The notes below the pieces were generated by a model. That model searched no databases. It saw only the letters and a program-made list of their open reading frames with translations, and had not been told where the DNA came from. The translations under genes and the position numbers were made by a program. Positions 27,920 through 35,686 of a stretch of 48,948 nucleotides of DNA are shown one piece after another. The DNA is taken from NCBI GenBank assembly GCA_030680175.1, contig JAUXWO010000124.1, forward strand, positions 1-48,948, given 5' to 3'. Positions within the stretch are counted from its first letter, which is position 1. Each line of letters opens with the position of its first letter. The stretch is from Vicinamibacterales bacterium. Its GTDB lineage: Bacteria > Acidobacteriota > Vicinamibacteria > Vicinamibacterales > UBA2999.

Positions 27920-28325
27920 TTCGAGCTCCTTCAAATGACAGTAAGGAACTCTAGAGCAATTACTGTGCCCGCTGAGAAGGGCAGCAGGAACGCATGGCAC
28001 CGGTCAGTCCGTGAGTCGGTCCCGCCCCACGGTGTGGGCTTTTGCCCCACGAGGCTCAGGACGAGCGGCGTTCTGGCGGGACGAGCGACGGCTGGTGAGG
28101 GTGGCAGGTGGGGCGATCACCGCCGGGATTCCGCCGCCGGCCGGGCCTCGATTCGGGGTCCCGGCGGCGCGAGGTGCCTGGGATCCGGACTTCTGCATGA
28201 CGGGATCCCGAAAAGTGAATCGCCAGGCCACTGGTCCCACCGCTCGTGGCATCCGCGTGGCCTGCCGTTACACTACGGGCGATGCGCGCGCCGGTCACGA
28301 CGCGCGCGTTTCAGGAGGTCATGCG
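27920..28325. other. Divergent intergenic region between TonB receptor and CpxP-like gene
   Basis: No gene or RNA is seen in this 406-bp stretch. It holds the operator-like dyad at 27938-27966 and the ribosome sites of both divergent genes. The rest is GC-rich with partial inverted repeats such as GTGTGGG-CTTTTGC-CCCAC near 28030. Confidence 0.5.
27938..27966. promoter_or_regulatory. 7-bp inverted repeat, possible operator
   Basis: ACAGTAA, 15 bases, TTACTGT: a perfect inverted repeat 19 bp upstream of the TonB-receptor start, in an AT-rich patch of otherwise GC-rich DNA. It fits a homodimeric repressor site or the 5' UTR stem of the receptor mRNA. The regulator is not identified. Confidence 0.45.
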
Positions 28326-28949
28326 ATGAGACGGACGCACCTGGCGGCCGCGTGGCTGCTCGGCCTGGCGCTCGCGCTTCCGGCCGCGGCGCAGGAGCAC
28401 GCGCACACGCCACCCGCGGCGGATCCCGACCCCCTGCTGCGCGTGATGCTCGAGGGTCCGCACCTGGTCCTCGCCCACCATGGATTCATCCTGCTGACCG
28501 GCGCGCAACTCGATGCCCTGCGCGAGGCGCGCGGCCGCGTCTGCGCCGCGGAGGTGGACTACGTCCACGCGCGCACGCGTGCGCACGCCACGCTGGCGCA
28601 CCTGCTGGAGGATGACGCGGACGAGACGCGCACGGCGGCGGCGGTGGAGGCGCTCGCGCGGGCCGAGGCGGCGTGGACCCGCGCGCTGATCCGCGCGCGT
28701 CAGGAGACGCGGGCGGCCCTCGGCCCGGCCGAGCGCGCGCAGGTCGCGTGGCTTGGAACGCACTGGGCGCAGGAAGCGCGCGCGATGATCGACGCCACGA
28801 CCCACGCCGGCCACCGGGGCCACCCCGGCCTGCAGGTGCCGATTCGCGTGCCGGGGATGGTGGTGGCTGACACCGCCCTCGCCCCCGCCTGCGACGCCCT
28901 GCACGGCCCCGCCGTGCACCTCAGCGTGCCGCCGCCTGGCGAAAGGTGA
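28326..28949 (+). CDS. CpxP/Spy-like periplasmic protein
   Basis: A 207-residue protein from ATG 28326 (AGGAGG seven bases upstream), with signal peptide 1-22 (ALALPAAAQ). The mature chain is all-helical and begins LAHHGFILLTGAQLDALREARG; the LTxxQ-type phrase is typical of Spy/CpxP/ZraP periplasmic sensors or chaperones. Many histidines (QEHAHTPP, THAGHRGHPG) could bind metal. Divergent from the TonB receptor. The CpxP label is a motif-level call only. Confidence 0.6.
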   Translation: MRRTHLAAAWLLGLALALPAAAQEHAHTPPAADPDPLLRVMLEGPHLVLAHHGFILLTGAQLDALREARGRVCAAEVDYVHARTRAHATLAHLLEDDADETRTAAAVEALARAEAAWTRALIRARQETRAALGPAERAQVAWLGTHWAQEARAMIDATTHAGHRGHPGLQVPIRVPGMVVADTALAPACDALHGPAVHLSVPPPGER

Positions 28950-28953
28950 GACG

Positions 28954-29066
28954 GACGTACAAACACGAAGGTCACGTCCGCCTCCACGGCCGGAGGCCGC
29001 TACGGCGTGACCTCGCCGAAGCTCGCCTGATGCTGGGGCGAGCGGAGGCGGGAAGGCCACGAAGAC
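28954..29066. repeat. Foldback element of the CACGAAG family, copy 1
   Basis: Begins GACGTACAAACACGAAG and ends GAAGGCCACGAAGAC. Inside, GTCCGCCTCC pairs with GGAGGCGGGA, and CGGCCGGAGGCCG is palindromic. Nearly the same sequence is at 37562-37682. No coding potential. Confidence 0.8.
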
Positions 29067-29073
29067 AGGAAAT

Positions 29074-29136
29074 CTGTTCGCCGAGAGCCGAGAGCCGATC
29101 GCTGAAAGCCGGGAGCCGAAAGCCGATCGCTATTCG
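29074..29136. repeat. Period-7 tandem array (CCGAGAG/CCGATCG)
   Basis: Nine units at exact seven-base spacing: CTGTTCG, CCGAGAG x2, CCGATCG, CTGAAAG, CCGGGAG, CCGAAAG, CCGATCG, CTATTCG. It directly follows the foldback element and lies just past the stop of the minus-strand gene at 29141. Confidence 0.8.
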
Positions 29137-29140
29137 CCGC

Positions 29141-29998
29141 TCACCGCCCTCCGTCCACTGTCACCCGCACATATCCGTTCGTCCAGCAGCACTGGTGGCC
29201 GGGGGCGCTGTCGGTGATGCCGAAGTTGTCGACCCGCACGCGGAGCATGTAATCCCCGGGGGCGCTGAACGTCGCCATCGTCGTCGCCTCGCCGCCGCCG
29301 GGCGCCGTCCGCGCGGTGCGCGGCTCGAAGGCGACCTCGCCCGGTCCCTGATACTTGAACCACGTCATCGACGTCGGGATGGGCTTGCGCTCGCCACGGT
29401 CTTCCATCCAGATGCGGATCGCGAGCGGGCGGCCGACCATCGCGGTCTGCGGCTCGGATGTGACCCCTTCGCGCCCCTGCGACGGCGGGCCGTCGGGTGC
29501 GAAGCGGACGATGGGCATGAGGGAGCCGGCGGCCTGGGGCGTGTAGGAGAGCTCGTAGGCGGAGTCACGCGCGCGGCCAGGCACGGAGTAGGTGAACCCG
29601 TTGTGCGTGAGGGTCCAGACGACATCGCCGCGGAAGCCGGCCGGCACCCGCACCGCGAACGCGCCGCGCTCGCGGCGGCCGCCGAATCCGGTGTAGCTCA
29701 CCGGCGGGAAGTGCGTGGGCTGGCGGCCATCGAACTCCTCGGGCTCGATCCGGTTGCGATCGCCGATCGGGATGTCCACGACCTCGCGGGTGTTGCGGTT
29801 CATGAACCCGAACGAGAGCGTGAAGGTGCCGTCGGGGTTCGCGTACCACCCGTCAAAATACGGCGCGACGCCGGCGCCGGAGGGCGCCCCCGGCGAGAGC
29901 GGCAGCCGTGACTGCTGCCGCGCGTCCGCTACGATCATCCCGAGCGCCATCACCACCGCGGCGGCCAGCAGGCCGGCGGCTCCCCCCCGCCTCGTCAT
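29141..29998 (-). CDS. Conserved secreted protein of the cytochrome-monooxygenase cluster
   Basis: A 285-residue protein with signal peptide (1-26, ending VADAR). The mature part has short beta segments (FTLSFGFMNRNT, DVVWTLTHNGFTY) and a C-terminal PapD/FN3-like domain (TMATFSAPGDYMLRVRVDN) with a paired CC (HQCCWTNGYVRV). No domain family is recognised. Its start overlaps the stop of the upstream cytochrome gene (ATGA), so translation is coupled and the product probably works with it. Confidence 0.7.
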   Translation of the reverse strand: MTRRGGAAGLLAAAVVMALGMIVADARQQSRLPLSPGAPSGAGVAPYFDGWYANPDGTFTLSFGFMNRNTREVVDIPIGDRNRIEPEEFDGRQPTHFPPVSYTGFGGRRERGAFAVRVPAGFRGDVVWTLTHNGFTYSVPGRARDSAYELSYTPQAAGSLMPIVRFAPDGPPSQGREGVTSEPQTAMVGRPLAIRIWMEDRGERKPIPTSMTWFKYQGPGEVAFEPRTARTAPGGGEATTMATFSAPGDYMLRVRVDNFGITDSAPGHQCCWTNGYVRVTVDGGR

Positions 29999-31389
29999 CG
30001 ACGCTCACGCTCCCGGTCGCGCTCCGTCGTCAGGCGCTCGTAGCCCTGCGCGTCGAGATGCGTGACGGCGATCCACGCGTGCGACATCTCATCGGTCGTG
30101 CGGTCGCCCACCCCCACCCACTGATCGGGATCCGGGTTGTAGCGGTTGCGTGCGGTGTTGTCGTACCACGCCGTGTTGATGATCACCGACCCGGCCGGCA
30201 GGATCGGCGCGGCCTCCGGTGCGTAGACGTGGCTGTGGTGCCAGCCGGGGTTCCAGTTCGAGACCATGCTCAGCGTCTCGCGCCGGCCATCGGGGTACAA
30301 CACCTCGAGCCGCTTCGCCACGAGGCGCAGGTGCCCGTGCGGCTGCCAGCTGTCGATGCGCACGGGCGTCTCGAACCGGCGGTAGCCCTGCGTCATCAAG
30401 GTGCCGTGCGGCTCGATCTCGAAGTCGCCCGTGCCGCTCTGCAGGGCATAGAGGCCGAGCGTCTGGCGATAGCGCGTCTCGGGCGTCACGTCGCGATCGT
30501 GGAACCAGATGCCCACCTCGACCTGGTCGTCCACGATCTCGACGCCGTTCGGGTAGTAGTGGATGTCCCAGCGCACGTTCGAATTGGCGGGGGCGATGCG
30601 GCAGGCGTCCGACGGGATCACCTCGCCGATCTTCCCGAGCGCGTACTCGGACAGCCGGGTGCTGCCCGGGCCGCTGCCGCCCACGGCGTCCGGCTCGCGC
30701 GTCGAGCCGGCGGGCTCGAACGTGGAATTCGCATGGTGGGTCACGGCGCGGCCAGGCACCGACGGCTTCGTCTCGATCGCCTTGATGCAGCGGTCCTCGG
30801 TGAGGCCGCTCGGCACCGCGGGACGCCACCAGCGATCCTGGCCCTTGGCGGGCACGGTGTACGGCGCGGCCTTGATGACGAGGTCGGGCGGACCGAAGCG
30901 CTTCGCGAGGAGGTACTCGCCGGCCGGCGGCCACGTCACGGGCGGCGGCAGGTCGGCCGGATCCCCCATCGGCGCCCCGCCGTCGACCCAGCGCACCACG
31001 GTCTGGATGTCGTCGTCCGACATCCGCCAGTCGCCCTGCAGGTCCTGGATGCCGACGTGGGTGTCGTAGTGATACGGCGGCATCTCGCGCTGCACGACGC
31101 GCGCCTTGATGACCGGCGCCCACCGGCGAACGTCCTCGTACTCCATCAGGCGCATGGGGCCGATGCCGCCGGGCTGATGGCAGTTCTGACAGTTCTTCTG
31201 CAGGATGGGCGCGACGTGTGTCGCGTAGGTGACCGCCGTCGATGGCGCCTGCGAGACCTCGTCGGCGCCAGTCGGCCCGTCGTGCGCCGCGCGCAGGGCG
31301 CTGACACCCAGGAGAGCGATGGCCGACATTGTCAGCACACTGGCCCAGCCGACGCGCGAGGTCCTGCCACGGGAACGGGTGCGTGCCAT
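29995..31389 (-). CDS. Cytochrome c fused to PHM-like copper type II monooxygenase domain
   Basis: A 464-residue exported protein, ATG 31389 with GGAGG seven bases upstream; an N-terminal hydrophobic helix serves as signal or anchor. Residues 55-150 form a cytochrome c domain with haem motif CQNCH (67-71). Residues 200-450 resemble the two beta domains of peptidylglycine alpha-hydroxylating/dopamine beta monooxygenases, and all expected copper ligands can be placed: HH 218-219 and H277 (CuH), H351/H353 in QPHGH and M435 in DEMSH (CuM). Extra histidines occur in GWHHSH (384-387). Such enzymes hydroxylate C-H bonds using O2 and an electron donor, normally ascorbate; here the haem may feed electrons. 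It lies between a PQQ dehydrogenase and a coupled secreted protein. Confidence 0.82.
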   Translation of the reverse strand: MARTRSRGRTSRVGWASVLTMSAIALLGVSALRAAHDGPTGADEVSQAPSTAVTYATHVAPILQKNCQNCHQPGGIGPMRLMEYEDVRRWAPVIKARVVQREMPPYHYDTHVGIQDLQGDWRMSDDDIQTVVRWVDGGAPMGDPADLPPPVTWPPAGEYLLAKRFGPPDLVIKAAPYTVPAKGQDRWWRPAVPSGLTEDRCIKAIETKPSVPGRAVTHHANSTFEPAGSTREPDAVGGSGPGSTRLSEYALGKIGEVIPSDACRIAPANSNVRWDIHYYPNGVEIVDDQVEVGIWFHDRDVTPETRYRQTLGLYALQSGTGDFEIEPHGTLMTQGYRRFETPVRIDSWQPHGHLRLVAKRLEVLYPDGRRETLSMVSNWNPGWHHSHVYAPEAAPILPAGSVIINTAWYDNTARNRYNPDPDQWVGVGDRTTDEMSHAWIAVTHLDAQGYERLTTERDRERERR

Positions 31390-31487
31390 CGTCTGCCTCC
31401 AGGACGTGCCGCCGACTCCTCGCGTCCCCGGTGCGAACACCGCCCGTCACCGGGATCAGCGCAGTGTCGCCTACCGCCACGCCCGCG

Positions 31488-33554
31488 TCAAGGCTCAGCT
31501 TTCGTCGCGGCCAGGCGGTAGGCGATGAGCTCGCCGGGCACGCCGGGGCCGCTCACCGACACGGTGATGTACTGGCGTCCGTCGAGCGCGTAGGTCATCG
31601 GCGACCCGGTCTGCGGTGCGGGCATGTAGACGGCGCCCACCTCGACGCCCGTGGCCTTCTCGTAGGCACGCAGCATGGCGCCCCGCCCCTGCGGCGTCTC
31701 GTTCATCCCGCCCTCGCCCGCAATCACGAGCGTCTTCGTCGTCAGCACGCCGATGCGGCCCTGCCGCCCCGTCCGTGGGATCGTCAGCCCCTTCAGCGCG
31801 GGGTGGTTCCTGACGGCATCCGGCGTCTCGCCGTGCGCGATCTGCCACGCCAGCGTGCCGGCATTCAGGTCGAGCGCGGTGATGCGCCCGTACGGCGGCT
31901 TCACGAGCGGCAGTCCTTGGACGTTCAGCTGTGGAAACGATGGCCGCCCGCTCGTGTCGGCGGGATCGCCGGCAAAGCCGCGCACGTGCCGCATGTCGGA
32001 CTTGGTGCGCTCGCCGGGCACCAGCGCGACCGCGGAGATGTTGGTGTTCGAGAAGATGTAGAAGTAGTTGGTCTCGGGATCGAGCGATCCGCCCTGCCAG
32101 TTGGCGCCGCCGGTGATGTTCGGCAGCATGAGCGTCGCGCGCGGCCCCTCCCACTGGCTGACGACCGGCGGCGTGAACAGCGGCCCGAGCTTGAAGCGCT
32201 CGACCAGCGCGACGGCTTCCGCGCGCAGCGCCGGGGTGAAGTCGATCAGATCGTCGATCGAGACGCCCTGCCGGTCGAAGGCCGGCGGCTTCGTCACGAA
32301 CGGCTGCGTCGGCGAGTACCACTCCCCGGGGACGTCGCCGCGCTCCACGGGCCGCTCCTCGATCGGCCACACGGGCTCGCCCGTCGCCCGGTCGAACACG
32401 TAGACCCAGCCCTGCTTGGTCGCCTGGGCTACGGCCTTCACCACGCGGCCATCGATGCGCAGGTCCGCCAGGATCGGCGCGCACGGGATGTCGTGATCCC
32501 AGATGCCGTGATGCACGAGCTGGTAGTGCCAGCGCCGCTCCCCCGTGTGGATGTCCACGGCGACGAGGCTCTCGCTGAACAGGTTGTTCCCGGGGCGATG
32601 GCCGCCGTAGTAGTCGCCCGTCGGCACCTCCACCGGCAGGTAGACGAGCCCGAGCTCCTCGTCCACGGTCATCTGCACCCAGACGCCCGTGTTGCCGGTG
32701 TACTCCCACGAGCCGTCCTCCCACGTCTCGTGGCCGAACTCCCCCGGGCCGGGCACGGTCTTGAAGATCCACAGCCGCCGGCCCGTGCGCACGTCGTAGC
32801 CCCGCACGTAGCCCTTGATGTTGGTCTTGCTCGGCGGCGTACCGCCCTCGGCATGCGCCGCGCCGATGATGATGGTGTTCCCGACGACGATCGGCGCCGA
32901 GTGCAGGCCGATGTCGCCGGTGATCGGATCGATGTCCTGATCCATCTCGCGCTTCAGGTCGACGATGCCGCCGGCGCCGAAGGTGGGGATGCGGTGGCCG
33001 GTCGCCGTGTCGAGGGCGACGAGCTGGTACCCCGGCGTCACGTAGAGGATGCGCGACTCGCCGCCGCCCGCCCAGTACGCCAGGCCGCGGCCCGACAGGC
33101 GGCGCGGCGCCGCCTGCCCGCGCGGCCCTTCGTCGAGCCGGTGCATCCACTTCATCTCGCCGGTTGCCGCGTCCAGCGCGACGGCCGCGCGGCGCGACCC
33201 CGCGGTGAGGTACAGCGTGCCGTCCACCATGAGCGGCGTCGCCTGGAACGCGAACTCGGGCGTCGGACCCAGATTCTCGGTCCGGAACCGCCAGGCGATC
33301 TCGAGCCGGTTGAAGTTGCTCGCGTCGACCTCGGCCAGCGGCGAGTACCGCCGGCTGGCGAGGTCGCCGCCGTAGGTGGGCCATTGCCCGTCGAGCGTGC
33401 CGCGGGCGATCGGATCTCCCGCCTGCCCGGCCAATGGGAGCGCCGCGGCCGTGACGAGCGCCGCCCGCAGGCCCCACCGGACCGCGGCGGCGCGCCACGT
33501 CCACGCGCGTCCGCCGGAAATGTCTCGCCGTGTCTCCATCGCACTCATCTGCAT
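31488..33554 (-). CDS. Exported PQQ-dependent dehydrogenase (quinoprotein beta-propeller)
   Basis: A 688-residue protein. The start is 33554 (ATG 33539 is the alternative, at METRRD). Signal region 24-44 (WGLRAALVTAAALPLAGQ). The rest is an eight-bladed beta-propeller with repeated W-motif phrases (LNRLEIAWRFRTENLG, WPTYGGDLASRRYSPLAEVDASNF, AGTLAWQIAHGETPDA), as in glucose/alcohol quinoprotein dehydrogenases. It oxidises a sugar or alcohol in the periplasm, passing electrons onward. No CxxCH is present, so an external acceptor is needed; the cytochrome 98 bp downstream is the obvious candidate. Substrate is not predictable. Confidence 0.9.
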   Translation of the reverse strand: MQMSAMETRRDISGGRAWTWRAAAVRWGLRAALVTAAALPLAGQAGDPIARGTLDGQWPTYGGDLASRRYSPLAEVDASNFNRLEIAWRFRTENLGPTPEFAFQATPLMVDGTLYLTAGSRRAAVALDAATGEMKWMHRLDEGPRGQAAPRRLSGRGLAYWAGGGESRILYVTPGYQLVALDTATGHRIPTFGAGGIVDLKREMDQDIDPITGDIGLHSAPIVVGNTIIIGAAHAEGGTPPSKTNIKGYVRGYDVRTGRRLWIFKTVPGPGEFGHETWEDGSWEYTGNTGVWVQMTVDEELGLVYLPVEVPTGDYYGGHRPGNNLFSESLVAVDIHTGERRWHYQLVHHGIWDHDIPCAPILADLRIDGRVVKAVAQATKQGWVYVFDRATGEPVWPIEERPVERGDVPGEWYSPTQPFVTKPPAFDRQGVSIDDLIDFTPALRAEAVALVERFKLGPLFTPPVVSQWEGPRATLMLPNITGGANWQGGSLDPETNYFYIFSNTNISAVALVPGERTKSDMRHVRGFAGDPADTSGRPSFPQLNVQGLPLVKPPYGRITALDLNAGTLAWQIAHGETPDAVRNHPALKGLTIPRTGRQGRIGVLTTKTLVIAGEGGMNETPQGRGAMLRAYEKATGVEVGAVYMPAPQTGSPMTYALDGRQYITVSVSGPGVPGELIAYRLAATKAEP

Positions 33555-33731
33555 GTCGTGCCTACTCTAGACCAAATGCGCTCGACAACCGCACCGCGTG
33601 GCCGGAGGGGCGATGATCCGATCGCGTGCCGCGCCTCGCGCGGGATTCGGCATTCCACAATCGGAAATTCCTGAAGTAGACTCTGCGCACGGCACCGAGT
33701 TCCCGGGGCCAGCAGCCAACGAGGAGAGCCT

Positions 33732-35495
33732 GTGGGACTTGGCACCTTGGCGTTTCTGTCGGTGATGCCGATCGCGGTGGTGGCGCTCTTTCTCGTCATC
33801 CTCCGCTGGCCGGCCAGCAAGGCGATGCCCATCTCGTACGCGGTGGCCGTCGCGCTGGCGCTCGGCGTGTGGCAGATCACCGCGGCGCAGGTGGCGGCCG
33901 CCACCATCAACGGGCTGGTCACCGCCGCCTCGCTCGTCTACATCATCTTCGGCGCCATCCTGCTCCTGAACGTCCTGCAGGAGAGCGGCGGCCTCAAGGC
34001 CATCCGCCTCGGCTTCACCAACATCACGCCCGACCGCCGCGTGCAGGTCATCATCATCGCGTGGCTCTTCGGCAGCTTCATCGAAGGGTCCGCGGGCTTC
34101 GGCACGCCCGCCGCCGTGGCCGTGCCCCTGATGGTCGGCCTCGGCTTCCCCGGCATGGCGGCCGTCGTCGCCGGCATGGTCATCCAGAGCACGCCGGTCT
34201 CGTTCGGCGCCGTCGGCACCCCCATCCTCGTCGGCGTCGGCACGGGGCTGAACGACGATGCGGTGCGCGCCTACGCGGCGTCGATCGGCTATGCCGACTG
34301 GAACCAGTTCCTCGCGCTCATCGGCGCGAAGGTCGCCATCCTCCACGCGGTGGCCGGCACGCTGATCCCCCTGTTCGTCGTGGCCTTGATGACGCGCTTC
34401 TTCGGGCCGAGCCGCTCCTTCACCGACGGGCTGCGCGTGTGGCGGTTCGCGCTGTTCGCCGCCTTTGCGATGACGGTGCCGTACGTGCTGCTCGCCAACT
34501 TCCTCGGGCCGGAGTTCCCGTCGATGTTTGGCGGCCTGATCGGCCTCGCGATCGTCGTGCCCGCGGCCAAGCGCGGCTTCCTGATGCCGCCGGACGACGA
34601 CCACTGGGATTTCGAGGCGCGGGAACGCTGGGAGCCGGAGTGGACCGGCACGATCCGTCCCCGCGACATCGACCACCGTGACGGGCCCATGTCGCTCGCG
34701 CTCGCGTGGTCGCCGTACGTGCTCGTCGGCGTGCTGCTCGTGCTGACCCGCCTCCGGACGATCCCGATCGGGTCCACGCTGCAGTCGTGGACGCTCAGCT
34801 GGGCCGACATCTTCGGCACCGGGATCACCGCCAGCGTGCAGCCCCTCTACCTCCCCGGCACGATCTTCATCGTCGTGGCGCTCGTGACGTTCTTCCTGCA
34901 CCGCATGGACACGACGGCGTTCTCGCACGCCGTGGCCAGCTCCTCCAAGGTGATGCTCGGCGCCTCGGCGGCGCTCGTCTTCACCGTGCCGATGGTGCAG
35001 GTGTTCATCAACAGCGGGGGCGGCGCCGCCGGCTACGAGCGGATGCCCATCGTGCTGGCCGAGAGCATCGCCGCGGTGGCGGGATCGGCCTGGCCGTTCT
35101 TCGCGCCGCTCATCGGCGGCCTCGGGGCGTTCGTCGCCGGCAGCAACACCGTCAGCAACATGATGTTCGCGCTCTTCCAGTTCGGTGTCGCGCAGCGCAT
35201 CGCGGTGGACCCGACCTGGATCGTCGCCCTGCAGGCCGTCGGCGGCGCGGCCGGCAACGTCATCTGCGTCCACAACGTCGTGGCCGCCTCCGCCGTTGTC
35301 GGCCTGACGGGGCGCGAAGGCATCGTCATCCGCAAGACGCTGCTGCCCTGGGCCTACTACACGGTGCTGGCCGGATCGCTCGGCTACGCCATCGTGTGGT
35401 TCGGGCAGACCGGGATCGTCAACGCCGGCTCGATCGGCGTGCTCCTGGTCGCCGCGACCGCCGTGTGGGTGGTGGCCTCGCACCTGAAACGCTGA
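33732..35495 (+). CDS. lctP: L-lactate permease
   Basis: A 587-residue inner-membrane transporter with about 13 hydrophobic helices. It starts at GTG 33732 with GAGGAGA just upstream. Conserved lactate-permease phrases: [41 protein letters not shown], and near the end [18 protein letters not shown] and [15 protein letters not shown]. The long basic loop (about 285-320, [13 protein letters not shown]) is typical. It carries lactate (and glycolate) in symport with protons. The next gene is malate synthase, so lactate/glycolate-derived carbon may be channelled through glyoxylate. The promoter region (33555-33731) has a GGAAATTCC palindrome. Confidence 0.93.
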   Translation: MGLGTLAFLSVMPIAVVALFLVILRWPASKAMPISYAVAVALALGVWQITAAQVAAATINGLVTAASLVYIIFGAILLLNVLQESGGLKAIRLGFTNITPDRRVQVIIIAWLFGSFIEGSAGFGTPAAVAVPLMVGLGFPGMAAVVAGMVIQSTPVSFGAVGTPILVGVGTGLNDDAVRAYAASIGYADWNQFLALIGAKVAILHAVAGTLIPLFVVALMTRFFGPSRSFTDGLRVWRFALFAAFAMTVPYVLLANFLGPEFPSMFGGLIGLAIVVPAAKRGFLMPPDDDHWDFEARERWEPEWTGTIRPRDIDHRDGPMSLALAWSPYVLVGVLLVLTRLRTIPIGSTLQSWTLSWADIFGTGITASVQPLYLPGTIFIVVALVTFFLHRMDTTAFSHAVASSSKVMLGASAALVFTVPMVQVFINSGGGAAGYERMPIVLAESIAAVAGSAWPFFAPLIGGLGAFVAGSNTVSNMMFALFQFGVAQRIAVDPTWIVALQAVGGAAGNVICVHNVVAASAVVGLTGREGIVIRKTLLPWAYYTVLAGSLGYAIVWFGQTGIVNAGSIGVLLVAATAVWVVASHLKR

Positions 35496-35499
35496 CTGC

Positions 35500-35666
35500 G
35501 ACGTACAAAACACGAAGGACACGAAGGCCACGAAGAAAGCACCCAATGGTTTTCCCTCAGCCCTGATTGGTCTGCCATGGCGCTCTTTCCAGAGCGTCGT
35601 TCCTGTTGTCTTGTGTGTGTTATTTGTGCGTCTTCGTGGCCTTCGTGACCTTCGTGTTTGTATGTC
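35500..35666. repeat. Foldback element of the CACGAAG family, copy 2 (between lctP and malate synthase)
   Basis: Starts GACGTACAAAACACGAAGG and ends in inverse orientation with CCTTCGTGTTTGTATGTC. Inside, nonamer-spaced repeats CACGAAGGA / CACGAAGGC / CACGAAGAA face CTTCGTGGC / CTTCGTGAC / CTTCGTGTT (period 9). The whole can fold into a long hairpin between the two genes, likely separating or attenuating their expression. Confidence 0.8.
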
Positions 35667-35686
35667 TTGTCTGAATCGTAGAACCC

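Noticed and set aside
26141-28615. An 824-codon plus-strand frame opposite the TonB receptor
   Set aside because: Opposite strand of a gene with signal peptide, plug and barrel motifs; translation is arginine-rich and without recognisable domains.
31329-33674. A 781-codon plus-strand frame opposite the PQQ dehydrogenase
   Set aside because: Shadow of a clear beta-propeller gene; no start context and no domain pattern.
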